Assembly: GCA_942492905.1 (NCBI GenBank)
Contig: OW818657.1
Location: 1,426,001 to 1,490,000, forward strand
Direction: 5' to 3'
Length of the DNA stretch: 64,000 bases
From: CAIZWU01 sp942492905
GTDB lineage: Bacteria > Verrucomicrobiota > Verrucomicrobiia > Verrucomicrobiales > V1-33
Part shown: one piece after another, positions 44,667 to 52,630 of the stretch
Numbering within the stretch: position 1 is the stretch's first letter
How the letters are laid out: every line of letters begins with the position of its first letter
Program-made: the position numbers and the translations under genes
The notes under the pieces: generated by a model
What the model was told of the DNA's origin: nothing
The model's input: the letters and a program-made list of their open reading frames with translations, nothing else
The model's database searches: none

Positions 44667-46169
44667 ATGTCCCTGTGTTATTTGGCCCGTTTCGTTTGGC
44701 TGCCCGTGGCGGTCCTTGTTCTATCAGAAACCGGGTCCCTGCGGGCAGGGGAAAAGGTGCTGGTGACCGGGGACAGTCTCACCAAGGAATACCGCAGTGA
44801 GTTCCCGGCGCTCTATCCGTCGACCCCTGCGGCGTGGGAAGCGCGGAACTGGATCGAGATCCTGGATGCCCGGCGCCATGACCATTTTGATTTGGGAAGC
44901 TGGTCGGTTTATCCTGACCTGCGGCTGACCGGACACGAATTCAACTGGGCCAAGCCGGGTGGCACGGTGCGCGAGTTCCGTAATTTCCTGAGGCAGACGG
45001 CGGATGCCGAGGCGGAGATCAAGGCCTCCAGTGGAGGGGATGCCATCTGGGCGTTGTTTCCTGCCTGGCGGACCACCTTCACCGAGTACACTGGGCAAGC
45101 CCAGCGGGTGGTGATTTTTTTCGGAGGGAATGATCTGGCCCTCGGGAACAGTGATCCTGAGACCAATCCGCTGGTGGAGGGCCAGCCGAAGCAGATCGAT
45201 TATGAGTCGATCTATGCCGGGACTTTTGGAGAAGGTTCTAATCCTGACAGGATGCGGACGTCGATCCGGAGCAATTTGAAATCGGTGATTGAGTGGTTCC
45301 GCAATCCCCGGACCTTCAGCGATGGCAGTCCGCGGGAGCCTCGTTTTACCGGGCCCATGATTCTCTGTGCCGTGCCCCACGTGGGCTGCACCCCGAAGCT
45401 GCAGGCGGAGGCGGGGACTGATCCTGTCAGGACCGCGGTGCTCACGCAGATGATCGAAATGTTGAACATGGAGATCAGGGATTTCGCGGCCACCAAGGAC
45501 GTGGGTTTTGCCGACACCTACGCGGTGACGAAGGCGATCCTTGATCCGGCTCCGTTCCTGATCGGCGGGGTGACTTTTTACAAACAGGCAGACGATGATT
45601 GCCGGCCGCGGTATCTGTTTTCCGGCGATGGATTCCATCCCAACACCGCTGTCCACGCGAAGGTGGCCCAGGTGGTGGCGGATGCGTTCCTCGAAAAGTA
45701 TCCGGCCATGGCACCGGAACTGACGCGGTTGAGTGATCACGAAATCATTACCCAGGTGCTGGGCCTGCCGGGGGATTTGGGATATGTGGAATGGATGACA
45801 GAGGCTGGACTGCCTGTGGAAGCGCGCGGCCCCTTGAGCGATCCTGACAAGGATGGAATTCCCAACGCGATGGAGTATGTCCTGGCGGGCCGGAACCCGG
45901 CGGGTCAGGATGCGGAGCCTCCGTTCACGGCGGTGCGCGGGCCGGATCCGGCGGGTGCGGGCGAGGTGCTGACCGTGACCTGGTGGCCCCGGTTCAAGGA
46001 AAATGCCTACGCTGATTTGATTCCCCAGGTGGCTTCCGGGTTGCGGGACTGGCAGCCGTTGCCGGTGGAACAGGTGATCCATCTGCCGGATGGAGGCTGC
46101 CGGGTGCACTTGGCCATCACGGAAGGCGCGGCGCTCTATTTCCGGCTCGCGGCCGTGCGGATAATGTGA
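44667..46169 (+). CDS. Secreted SGNH hydrolase with calcium-type linker and C-terminal module
   Basis: A 500-residue secreted protein. After a signal peptide (~1-27), SGNH hydrolase blocks are complete: VTGDSLTKEY (nucleophile Ser), FFGGNDLAL (block III Asn) and GDGFHPNTAVHA (Asp-x-x-His). Substrates are usually acyl esters of glycans. Residues ~385-405 hold a thrombospondin-3/calcium-type linker, LSDPDKDGIPNAMEYVLAG, very common in Verrucomicrobia. The last ~90 residues form a beta-rich module ending LYFRLAAVRIM, like that in neighbouring secreted proteins. It follows the CotH gene by 18 bases and probably shares its transcript; the araD gene is convergent, 10 bases away. Confidence 0.87.
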   Translation: MSLCYLARFVWLPVAVLVLSETGSLRAGEKVLVTGDSLTKEYRSEFPALYPSTPAAWEARNWIEILDARRHDHFDLGSWSVYPDLRLTGHEFNWAKPGGTVREFRNFLRQTADAEAEIKASSGGDAIWALFPAWRTTFTEYTGQAQRVVIFFGGNDLALGNSDPETNPLVEGQPKQIDYESIYAGTFGEGSNPDRMRTSIRSNLKSVIEWFRNPRTFSDGSPREPRFTGPMILCAVPHVGCTPKLQAEAGTDPVRTAVLTQMIEMLNMEIRDFAATKDVGFADTYAVTKAILDPAPFLIGGVTFYKQADDDCRPRYLFSGDGFHPNTAVHAKVAQVVADAFLEKYPAMAPELTRLSDHEIITQVLGLPGDLGYVEWMTEAGLPVEARGPLSDPDKDGIPNAMEYVLAGRNPAGQDAEPPFTAVRGPDPAGAGEVLTVTWWPRFKENAYADLIPQVASGLRDWQPLPVEQVIHLPDGGCRVHLAITEGAALYFRLAAVRIM

Positions 46170-46179
46170 GGGGAACGGG

Positions 46180-46878
46180 TTACTTCTGGCCGTAGTAGGC
46201 ACCGGGGCCGTGTTTGCGGTGATGGTGCTTGTCGAGAATGTGCGCCGGGATGGGAGCGAGGGATGGGTTGAGTTGCAGACTGCCGAGGGCCATGTGAGCA
46301 CACATTTCGAGGGCGATACTGTTGTTCAAGGCATCGACAGGACTGGTGCCCCAGGTGAATGGCGCATGGTGGAGCTGCAGCACGCCGGGAACATGGAGAG
46401 GATCGATTTGCTGGTCGCGGAAGGTCTGGACAATGGCGTGGCCGGTGTGGCCCTCGTAATCTTCAGCGGTTTCCTGAGGGGTCAGGGCGCGGCAAAGCGG
46501 AACAGGGCCATGGAAATGATCGGCATGGGTGGTGCCATAACAGGGCAGGGACCGCCCTGCCTGGGAGAACATGGTGGCGGAGGGGCTGTGCGTGTGACAG
46601 ATGCCGGTGATTCCTGCAAAGGCGCGGTAGAGCACCAGATGGGTGGGAGTGTCGGAGGACGGACGGAGTTTGCCTTCCACCTGGCGGCCGGTGGCGAGCT
46701 CCAGGACCACGAGGTCATCGTCACGCAGGTCGGAGTAGTCGACGCCGCTGGGCTTGATCACCATCAAGCCCGCCCCGGGATCAAGGCCGCTGACATTTCC
46801 CCAGGTCAGGCTGACGAGGCCGGAAGCCGGGAGCCGGAGGTTGGCTTCGAGAACCTGCTGTTTTAAGGCGCGGAGCAT
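46180..46878 (-). CDS. araD: L-ribulose-5-phosphate 4-epimerase
   Basis: A 232-residue class II aldolase-family enzyme that interconverts L-ribulose 5-phosphate and D-xylulose 5-phosphate. The motifs are those of AraD: SGLVSLTWGNVSG, MVIKPSGVDY, LRPSSDTPTH, ITGICHTHSP with zinc-binding His residues, YGTTHADHFHG and GVLQLHHAPFTWG. The C-terminus (HILDKHHHRKHGPGAYYGQK) is also typical. The frame is open to a TTG at 46959; the ATG at 46878 gives the normal family start, with AGGGG just ahead. It follows ribulokinase by 84 bases on the same strand. L-arabinose isomerase is not seen in the window. Confidence 0.94.
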   Translation of the reverse strand: MLRALKQQVLEANLRLPASGLVSLTWGNVSGLDPGAGLMVIKPSGVDYSDLRDDDLVVLELATGRQVEGKLRPSSDTPTHLVLYRAFAGITGICHTHSPSATMFSQAGRSLPCYGTTHADHFHGPVPLCRALTPQETAEDYEGHTGHAIVQTFRDQQIDPLHVPGVLQLHHAPFTWGTSPVDALNNSIALEMCAHMALGSLQLNPSLAPIPAHILDKHHHRKHGPGAYYGQK

Positions 46879-46962
46879 TTCCCCTGAGAATGGATCGCAT
46901 GGACCCCGGGAACAACTTTTTTCTTGGGGGGGCCTTCGTTTCCTGCGGTTCGAAACCAAGGG

Positions 46963-48666
46963 TCAGCCCGGACGGACTTCATCCCGCAGATTGAGCAGTT
47001 CCTTCATGACGTGGCTGAGGTGACCGGACCACTGCTGGGTGCCGAAGGCGTCGTGGAGCTGCCGGTAGAGGCCGTAGAGGCGGGCGTAGAGGGCGTGGTT
47101 GGCGGGGTTGGGCTGATAGACCGTTTCGCGGAGGCGGCAGAGGGCGCGTTGGGCGTCGGCGACACTGTCGTATCCACATTCGACGGTGCCTGCCGCGATG
47201 GCTCCGAAGATGGCGGCTCCGAGGGCGCAGGTCTGGTCGCTGCGGCTGATCTTCATGGGCCGGCCGATCACGTCGGCGTAGATTTGCATGAGGGCGGCAT
47301 TCTTGACCGCGAGGCCGCCCGTGTTGACGACTTCCTGGACGTTGACGCCGTATTCCTCCAGACGGTTGATGATGGTCAGGGCTCCGAAGGCGGTGGCCTC
47401 AATGAGCGCCCGGTAGATCTCGTGGGCGGTGGTGTGGAGCGTCTGGCCGAGGATGAGACCGGTGAGGCGGGTATCGGTGAGGATGGTACGGTTTCCGTTA
47501 TTCCAATCGAGCGCCAGCAGTCCGGTCTGGCCGGGGCGGAGGGGGGCGAGGGCCGCTTCCATGGCTTGGAATTTGGCGTCGGGAGTGGCCCCATAACGGT
47601 CCGGGACGAGATGATTGACGAACCAGAGGAACATGTCGCCCACAGCGCTCTGGCCGGCTTCGAGGCCGTAGTTGCCGGGAAGCACGGAGCCATCCACGAT
47701 GCCACACAGGCCGGGAATGTCGGCGAGGGGCTGGTGGTTCGGATGGATCATCAAATCACAGGTGCTGGTGCCGAGGATTTTGACGAGAGTGCCTTCACGG
47801 ATACCGGCCCCGACGGCTCCCATGTGGGCGTCGAAGCCTCCCACCGCGACAGCGATGCCGGGACGCAGGCCCAGTTTTTCCGCCCAGGCGGGGCAGAGGC
47901 GGCCAGCGGCGTGGTTGCTGCTGACGGCAGTGGAGTAGAGCCGGTCGCGCAGGCTGGCGAGGGCGGGGTCGAGCTGGCTGAGGAATTCCTTGTCAGGCAG
48001 GCCACCCCAGGCGGCGTTGAACATGGCCTTGTGCCCGGCCGCACAGATACTGCGGGGGATGGTGAGCGGGTCGGTCAGGCCGCAGAGGACGGCGGGCAAG
48101 TAATCGCAATGCTCCACAAAACTGTGGGCGGCAGCGAAGACGTCGGGCGCGGTGCGTTGGAGGTGGAGAATCTTGCTCCAGAACCATTCCGAGGAGTAGG
48201 TGCCTCCGCATTTGGCGAGATATTGCGGGCGGATGCGGGCGGCGAGCGCCGTGATTTCCGCAGCCTCGGCGTAGCCGGTGTGATCGCGCCAGAGCCACAC
48301 GTGGGCGGCCAGATTATCGGCGAATTCCGGGAGCAGTGCCAAGGGGGTGCCATGGGCACCGACCGGAATGATGGTGCTGCCGGTGGTATCGATGCCGATC
48401 CCGATGACGCGGGCGGGGTCGAAGGCCGGGTTGGCCGCTTTGGCCTGGGTGAGGGCTCCGGTAATGATGGCGGTGAGGCCGTCCAGGTAGTCCTGGGGAT
48501 GTTGCCGGGCGAGGTGGGGGTCCTTGGGATCCAGGAGGATGCCGGCGGAGCCGCTGGGGTAGGAGAAGACGGCGGAGCCCAGTTCCTCGCCAGTGGCGAG
48601 ATCAATGAGGAGGGAGCGGCAGGAATTGGTGCCGTAATCAAGACCGAGGGCAAAGCGTTGATTCAT
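46963..48666 (-). CDS. araB: Ribulokinase
   Basis: A 567-residue FGGY-family carbohydrate kinase of the normal length for AraB, which phosphorylates L-ribulose with ATP in the cytoplasm. It begins with LGLDYGTNSCRSLLIDL (phosphate-binding region 1). It continues with GIGIDTTGSTIIPV, GGTYSSEWFWSKILHL, VAVGGFDAHMGAVGAG and TRLTGLILGQTLHTTAHEIYRALIEATAFG with VNTGGLAVKN near the C-terminus, all characteristic of the ribulokinase subgroup. Together with AraD it forms the lower part of L-arabinose/L-ribulose catabolism. The gene precedes araD on the minus strand. No transporter or regulator is adjacent. Confidence 0.95.
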   Translation of the reverse strand: MNQRFALGLDYGTNSCRSLLIDLATGEELGSAVFSYPSGSAGILLDPKDPHLARQHPQDYLDGLTAIITGALTQAKAANPAFDPARVIGIGIDTTGSTIIPVGAHGTPLALLPEFADNLAAHVWLWRDHTGYAEAAEITALAARIRPQYLAKCGGTYSSEWFWSKILHLQRTAPDVFAAAHSFVEHCDYLPAVLCGLTDPLTIPRSICAAGHKAMFNAAWGGLPDKEFLSQLDPALASLRDRLYSTAVSSNHAAGRLCPAWAEKLGLRPGIAVAVGGFDAHMGAVGAGIREGTLVKILGTSTCDLMIHPNHQPLADIPGLCGIVDGSVLPGNYGLEAGQSAVGDMFLWFVNHLVPDRYGATPDAKFQAMEAALAPLRPGQTGLLALDWNNGNRTILTDTRLTGLILGQTLHTTAHEIYRALIEATAFGALTIINRLEEYGVNVQEVVNTGGLAVKNAALMQIYADVIGRPMKISRSDQTCALGAAIFGAIAAGTVECGYDSVADAQRALCRLRETVYQPNPANHALYARLYGLYRQLHDAFGTQQWSGHLSHVMKELLNLRDEVRPG

Positions 48667-48690
48667 GGCGCGGTTGGGGAAGAGGCGGGT

Positions 48691-49635
48691 TTATTGGCCC
48701 GGGGCGTCCGGCGTGGGGGGAGCGGCGGGTTCGGCGGGAACCGGTGCGGCGGGTGCCGCCGGAGCCGGAGTCTCCACGGCTGGAGGGGTCTCCGGAGTGG
48801 GGGATGGAGTGGTCACGGGGTCGGCGGGAGTGGCCGGACCGGGCGGTGGAGTGCTGGTGGCGCTTTCGGCGCCGGGATCGGCGGGCTTGGTGACCACTGG
48901 TTTGTTTTTCAGACTGGAATGCACCTTGGGAGAGCGTTTGGGACGGCCTTGGCTGGCGCCGTAGGGGACGCCGTTTTTGGTGCCCCGGACCAGGATTGGG
49001 GTGCCGAGGGGCACTTTGGAAAAGAACCAGGAGGCACTGCGTTCCGGCAGGCGCACGCAGCCATGACTGGCGGGATGGCCGGGCAGGACTCCCCGGTGGA
49101 ACCCCATGGCGGTGGGGCGGCCATTATAATGGAAACGCTGGAAATATTTCATCATGGCGCCTTCAAAACGGGCTCCCACCGGAGTGGGGTCAAAGCCGTT
49201 CTGCACATCGCTCATGACGGTGCCTCCACCTTTGGAAACAAAATTGCCGTAGCTGCTGGACCGGTGGTTGAGGTCTTTCTGGCCCACGGTGAAGTCGCCC
49301 GTTTCAGTGCGGTAATACTTCCGGCCGCTGGCGATGGAGGTGGCGGCGGTCAGCTTTTCATCAATGTAAAAATAAACGCGCTGGCCATCGAGATCGACGA
49401 TGAACTTCGAATTGGCGGCAGTGATCGCGGGTGTCTGATCTGCCGCCGGGACCATGCTGTTCGTTTTGTGCGTCTTGAAGAAGGTATTCACGGCGGCGAC
49501 GTCAGCTGCGGGGACGAGGCCACCGGCAGCAGCTTCCACAGCAGTCTCTCCGGGCGTGGCGGGTTCGACCGGTTTCGGAGTGGTCCGGCAGGAAGCAAGC
49601 AAGCCGGCAGCAAAAAGGAGAGGAAGAAGTCGCAT
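48691..49635 (-). CDS. L,D-transpeptidase (YkuD domain) lipoprotein
   Basis: A 314-residue lipoprotein with lipobox LLASC (Cys16). The catalytic YkuD domain spans ~75-210, starting KFIVDLDGQRVYFYI and ending with the active site MGFHRG (His180) and SHGCVRLP (nucleophile Cys193). Such enzymes make 3-3 peptidoglycan cross-links or attach proteins to the wall in the periplasm. The last ~75 residues are an unusual Pro-Ala-Thr-Glu-rich tail with no fold, which could span the peptidoglycan. It is transcribed in the same direction as araB just downstream, though the functions are unrelated. Confidence 0.93.
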   Translation of the reverse strand: MRLLPLLFAAGLLASCRTTPKPVEPATPGETAVEAAAGGLVPAADVAAVNTFFKTHKTNSMVPAADQTPAITAANSKFIVDLDGQRVYFYIDEKLTAATSIASGRKYYRTETGDFTVGQKDLNHRSSSYGNFVSKGGGTVMSDVQNGFDPTPVGARFEGAMMKYFQRFHYNGRPTAMGFHRGVLPGHPASHGCVRLPERSASWFFSKVPLGTPILVRGTKNGVPYGASQGRPKRSPKVHSSLKNKPVVTKPADPGAESATSTPPPGPATPADPVTTPSPTPETPPAVETPAPAAPAAPVPAEPAAPPTPDAPGQ

Positions 49636-49729
49636 GGAAAGGAAAGGAGCAGCGGAGTTTGCCGGAGAAAAGTTAAAAAACAGCAGATTGCATCAAAAAC
49701 GTTCAGGGTCAGGGAGTCCTGGGGCGCAC

Positions 49730-50149
49730 TCAGACTGGCCGGGGTGCCGGCACCGGGGAGGTGGTCCGGGTGGGCAGGAAAGGTTTTTCAAAAGCGTCGG
49801 CGAAGGTGTAGACATCGTTGAAGTCCTCCACTTTGTCGGATTTGCTGCGGCTGAAGGCTCCGGTGCGGATCAGGTTGAAGACCATCTCACCGATGTCCCT
49901 TGTCGTGGCGAGGCCCCAGGCTTCAAAAATGGTGGGGACCATCGGACCGAATTGCTGCAATGCATAGTCCCGCAGGCCTTCGCAGAGTTCGGCGCCCGAA
50001 ATATGGTTGACGGCATCGGTACGCCCCTGCTGCATGGTCTTGATGGTCATATCCAGAGCATCGCGCAGAAAGTGGTAGGCATCCGCCGCATAGCGGGGAT
50101 CCTGGCGTGCGGCTTCGATGACGGCCTGTTCAAAGGGAACCTTGCTCAT
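49730..50149 (-). CDS. Minf_1886 family protein
   Basis: A 139-residue soluble protein of the Minf_1886 family known mainly from Verrucomicrobia and Planctomycetes. The conserved segments are YAADAYHFLRDALDMTI, HISGAELCEGLRDYALQQFGPMV and TTRDIGEMVFNLIRTGAFSRS. The function is unknown. It lies downstream of the CorC/HlyC-type gene and the 44-residue membrane protein on the same strand, 25 bases after the latter, and the three are probably co-transcribed. Confidence 0.88.
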   Translation of the reverse strand: MSKVPFEQAVIEAARQDPRYAADAYHFLRDALDMTIKTMQQGRTDAVNHISGAELCEGLRDYALQQFGPMVPTIFEAWGLATTRDIGEMVFNLIRTGAFSRSKSDKVEDFNDVYTFADAFEKPFLPTRTTSPVPAPRPV

Positions 50150-50174
50150 AATGGGTATGTTCGTCTACGTCAGA

Positions 50175-50309
50175 CTAGGGGGCTTTGGTGCCGGTGTTCA
50201 AGGATGGATGAATTAAATTGCCTCCTCCGCGCCGGAGGTGGCGCACTACGGTTCCCAGCAACAAGGCCGCGAGAAGGCCGAGGACCACGAATTTTTCCTG
50301 CCGCGTCAT
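50175..50309 (-). CDS. Small single-pass membrane protein (44 residues)
   Basis: A 44-residue frame from ATG 50309 to TAG 50175, lying between two same-strand genes with gaps of 20 and 25 bases. The sequence is MTRQEKF followed by a hydrophobic helix VVLGLLAALLLGTVV, then RHLRRGG and a short polar tail. The positive charges after the helix suggest an N-out/C-in orientation. I know of similar short proteins at this locus in Verrucomicrobia but no name for them. The composition and placement make it a probable gene. Confidence 0.6.
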   Translation of the reverse strand: MTRQEKFVVLGLLAALLLGTVVRHLRRGGGNLIHPSLNTGTKAP

Positions 50310-50329
50310 GAGAGGGCGCTGGCCGGGGA

Positions 50330-51742
50330 TCAGCTGCCGGCCGGTTCGTTGGCGGCAGCGGTTTCGGCGGTTTCGGGGGAACGGCGTTTGAAATGGAGGC
50401 GCAGGATGCGGCGGCCGTCCATGGCCGTCACCGTGATGTCATATCCTTCAATCTCCGCGGTTTCACCTACCCCGGGCAGGTGCCCGACATGCGAGGTGAT
50501 GTAACCGCCGATGGTGGAGACTTCCTCGCTGTCCAATTCGATATCCGAGTGCTCGGCCAGTTCGTAGAGCGGCATTTTACCGTCCACTTCAAACTCGTCA
50601 TCGCTCACCCGGTCGAATCCATTCTCGCGCAGGGGAGTATCGAATTCGTCCTGGATTTCCCCGACCAATTCCTCCAGCACATCCTCCAGGGTAACCATGC
50701 CGACGGTCGCGCCGAATTCATCCACCACGAGGGCCATGTGGGCCTGCCGGCTGAGGAAGGTTTTCAGCAGTTCATCCAGGGCTTGGGTTTCCGGCACGAT
50801 GATGATTTCCCGGCGGATCTTGGTCAGGTCCGGTTTCGGGTCATTGATGATGCGGAAGAAATCCTTGATGTGAACCACGCCGAGGCAGTGGTCGAGGTTT
50901 TTTTCCCGCAGGGGGAAACGGGTGTGCTTCGATTCCAGCGCCATTTTCAGGTTGGTCTGGAAGTCTTCCTTGGGATCAATAGCAATGATTTCCGTGCGCG
51001 GCGTCATCACGTCGTGCGCCGTCAACTCGCTCAATTCCAGCGCATTGATGGAGATCTCGCGCTCGGTGGCGGTGACTTGGTTGGACCGCTGGGATTCGGC
51101 GACCAGAATTTGCAGTTCCTCCGCGCTGTGGATGTTTTGAAAGCCGTCCTTGTCCGGTTCGATGCGGAAAATCACGCGCATGATCCAGTTGGCGCTGCCA
51201 TTGAGCAGGCGGATGGCGTAGCGGAAGACAAACTCGAACGCGCTCAGTGGGCCGCTTAAAGTAAGGGCGGTATTCAGCGAACGACGGATCGCCACGGACT
51301 TCGGCATCAATTCGCCGAACACCACATCCACAAACGTCAGCACCGTGAGCACCAGGACAAATGCCACTACACTGGTTGCTGCCTGGGGAAGTAGCCCTCC
51401 CAGTTTGGGCTGAAGCCATTGCACAATATATCGTTCCCCGAACATGCTCAGCGCGATGCTCGTCAGGGTGATCCCGAACTGGGTGGCGCCCACGTAGTCC
51501 TCCAGTTTGTGGACCATGGCCTTGGCCCGCATGGCGGCACCACTGGCCTTGCCCTCCTGCATCAGCTCATCGATCTGGCTGGCGCGCACCTTGACGAGGG
51601 AAAACTCGGCGGCCACGAACACGCCCTTCAGCAACACCAGCAGGAATACGAGGAGCAACTGCCACGCGATTTCCTCGTTGCTGGGAGTGGCGGGCAGGGC
51701 TTCCGCGAGGAAGGTGGGAAATGGGAAAACGGATGGGTTCAT
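50330..51742 (-). CDS. CNNM/CorC-HlyC type transporter (DUF21-CBS-CorC)
   Basis: A 470-residue membrane protein. The N-terminal DUF21/CNNM domain (~25-220) has four hydrophobic segments with FVAAEFSLVKVRASQID and DVVFGELMPKS. A CBS pair follows (~240-365, VMTPRTEIIAID, HTRFPLREKNLDHCLG, VDEFGATVGMVTLEDVLEELVGEI). The CorC/HlyC domain closes it (~380-455, DFEVDGKMPLYEL-like). Proteins of this family are implicated in magnesium or cobalt efflux; the historical name is hemolysin C. It heads a minus-strand group with the small membrane protein and the Minf_1886 protein. Confidence 0.93.
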   Translation of the reverse strand: MNPSVFPFPTFLAEALPATPSNEEIAWQLLLVFLLVLLKGVFVAAEFSLVKVRASQIDELMQEGKASGAAMRAKAMVHKLEDYVGATQFGITLTSIALSMFGERYIVQWLQPKLGGLLPQAATSVVAFVLVLTVLTFVDVVFGELMPKSVAIRRSLNTALTLSGPLSAFEFVFRYAIRLLNGSANWIMRVIFRIEPDKDGFQNIHSAEELQILVAESQRSNQVTATEREISINALELSELTAHDVMTPRTEIIAIDPKEDFQTNLKMALESKHTRFPLREKNLDHCLGVVHIKDFFRIINDPKPDLTKIRREIIIVPETQALDELLKTFLSRQAHMALVVDEFGATVGMVTLEDVLEELVGEIQDEFDTPLRENGFDRVSDDEFEVDGKMPLYELAEHSDIELDSEEVSTIGGYITSHVGHLPGVGETAEIEGYDITVTAMDGRRILRLHFKRRSPETAETAAANEPAGS

Positions 51743-51808
51743 TCGGGGAAATCCGCCGCCGGAAGAATCGGTTGGAGGCGGCGGATCAGGCAGGGAAAAA
51801 CGGTGGGG

Positions 51809-52060
51809 TCAGAGTTTTTCGTAAACGCCCTTGTCGCGGCGTTTCAGGATGGTGAAGCCCTTCGATTTGGCGTCAGAGACGGAAAGTGGTTTGGTGATCT
51901 TGGGCGTATTGACCCTTGAGACGAGTTTTTTGACCGGATTCTTGCAGAGATAGCAGATTTCCAGGGGAGCCCGGTCCACCGGACGCATCAGTTCAAACCC
52001 CTTGCTGCAAATGCGGCAGGACTTTTCAGGGTCGGCGGCGATGTATTCGTAGATCGGCAC
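51809..52060 (-). CDS. FmdB-family zinc ribbon protein
   Basis: An 83-residue protein with the FmdB/CxxC_CXXC_SSSS domain: MPIYEYIA at the start, CRIC and CYLC knuckles spaced as for zinc binding, then a basic tail (KSKGFTILKRRDKGVYEKL). Members are regulatory or RNA-related small proteins of uncertain role. It lies 66 bases upstream of the CorC-type gene on the same strand. The ATG at 52060 is the only reasonable start. Confidence 0.87.
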   Translation of the reverse strand: MPIYEYIAADPEKSCRICSKGFELMRPVDRAPLEICYLCKNPVKKLVSRVNTPKITKPLSVSDAKSKGFTILKRRDKGVYEKL

Positions 52061-52207
52061 AGCAGGGAAAAGGATGAAGGGATAAAAGGGGGAACCGGAG
52101 CGGCACTACTATATCACAGATTCAGGGGGCGCACAGCAGTTTTGGGGAAGGTGGAGCGGATTTACTGGAATAGAGCGGGAATCGGGCCGGGAGCGGGGAA
52201 AAGAATG

Positions 52208-52238
52208 AGGGCCGGAACACTGTGCGTATTCCGGCCCT
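52208..52238 (-). terminator. Hairpin terminator of rpsN
   Basis: AGGGCCGGAA (52208-52217) pairs perfectly with TTCCGGCCCT (52229-52238) around an 11-base loop. Read on the minus strand it lies 35 bases after the S14 stop codon and is followed by CATTCTTTTCC. Its arm also occurs in the hairpin after the porin gene. The surrounding 52061-52273 has no gene. Confidence 0.7.
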
Positions 52239-52273
52239 GCGATGGGGAAAGCGTTGGGAATGAAGCCGCTGGA

Positions 52274-52543
52274 TTACCAGCTGGACTTCGTCACCCCGGG
52301 GATCAGACCACCTGAAGCAAGTTCACGGAAGGCGATACGGGAAAGTTTGAAGCGGGCCAGGTAACCACGGCGACGGCCGGTCATCAGGCAGCGGTTCGTC
52401 AGGCGCGTGGGGGACGCATCACGGGGCAACATGGTCAGACCGATGTAGTCTTTTTCTTTCTTGAGCTGTGCCCGGAGGGCAGCATACTTCGCGACGGTTG
52501 CAGATTTGCGTTTTTGACGCTCGAGCCAGCAGGTTTTAGCCAT
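52274..52543 (-). CDS. rpsN: 30S ribosomal protein S14
   Basis: An 89-residue S14 protein of the zinc-free type. It has MAKTCWLERQKRK at the start, then LRAQLKKEKDYIGLTMLPRDASPTR and NRCLMTGRRRGYLARFKLSRIAFRELA, the conserved rRNA-binding part, and GLIPGVTKSSW at the end. It binds 16S rRNA in the small-subunit head. The ATG at 52543 sits at the family start; the open frame reaches 52603 but without homology. It lies outside a ribosomal operon, next to aroE. Confidence 0.96.
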   Translation of the reverse strand: MAKTCWLERQKRKSATVAKYAALRAQLKKEKDYIGLTMLPRDASPTRLTNRCLMTGRRRGYLARFKLSRIAFRELASGGLIPGVTKSSW

Positions 52544-52630
52544 GGTGATGAATACAGGGAAATTTTGGGGCTGGACAGATAAGAGATCCAGATCGGGTTG
52601 CAAGAGGTTTTTTTAACTGGAGGTGGCGGC

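Noticed and set aside
46924..49821. Very long (965-codon) plus-strand open frame
   Set aside because: It lies entirely antisense to araB, part of araD and the L,D-transpeptidase, which have clear motifs. Its Gly/Asp/Glu-rich composition is typical of the complement of GC-rich genes.
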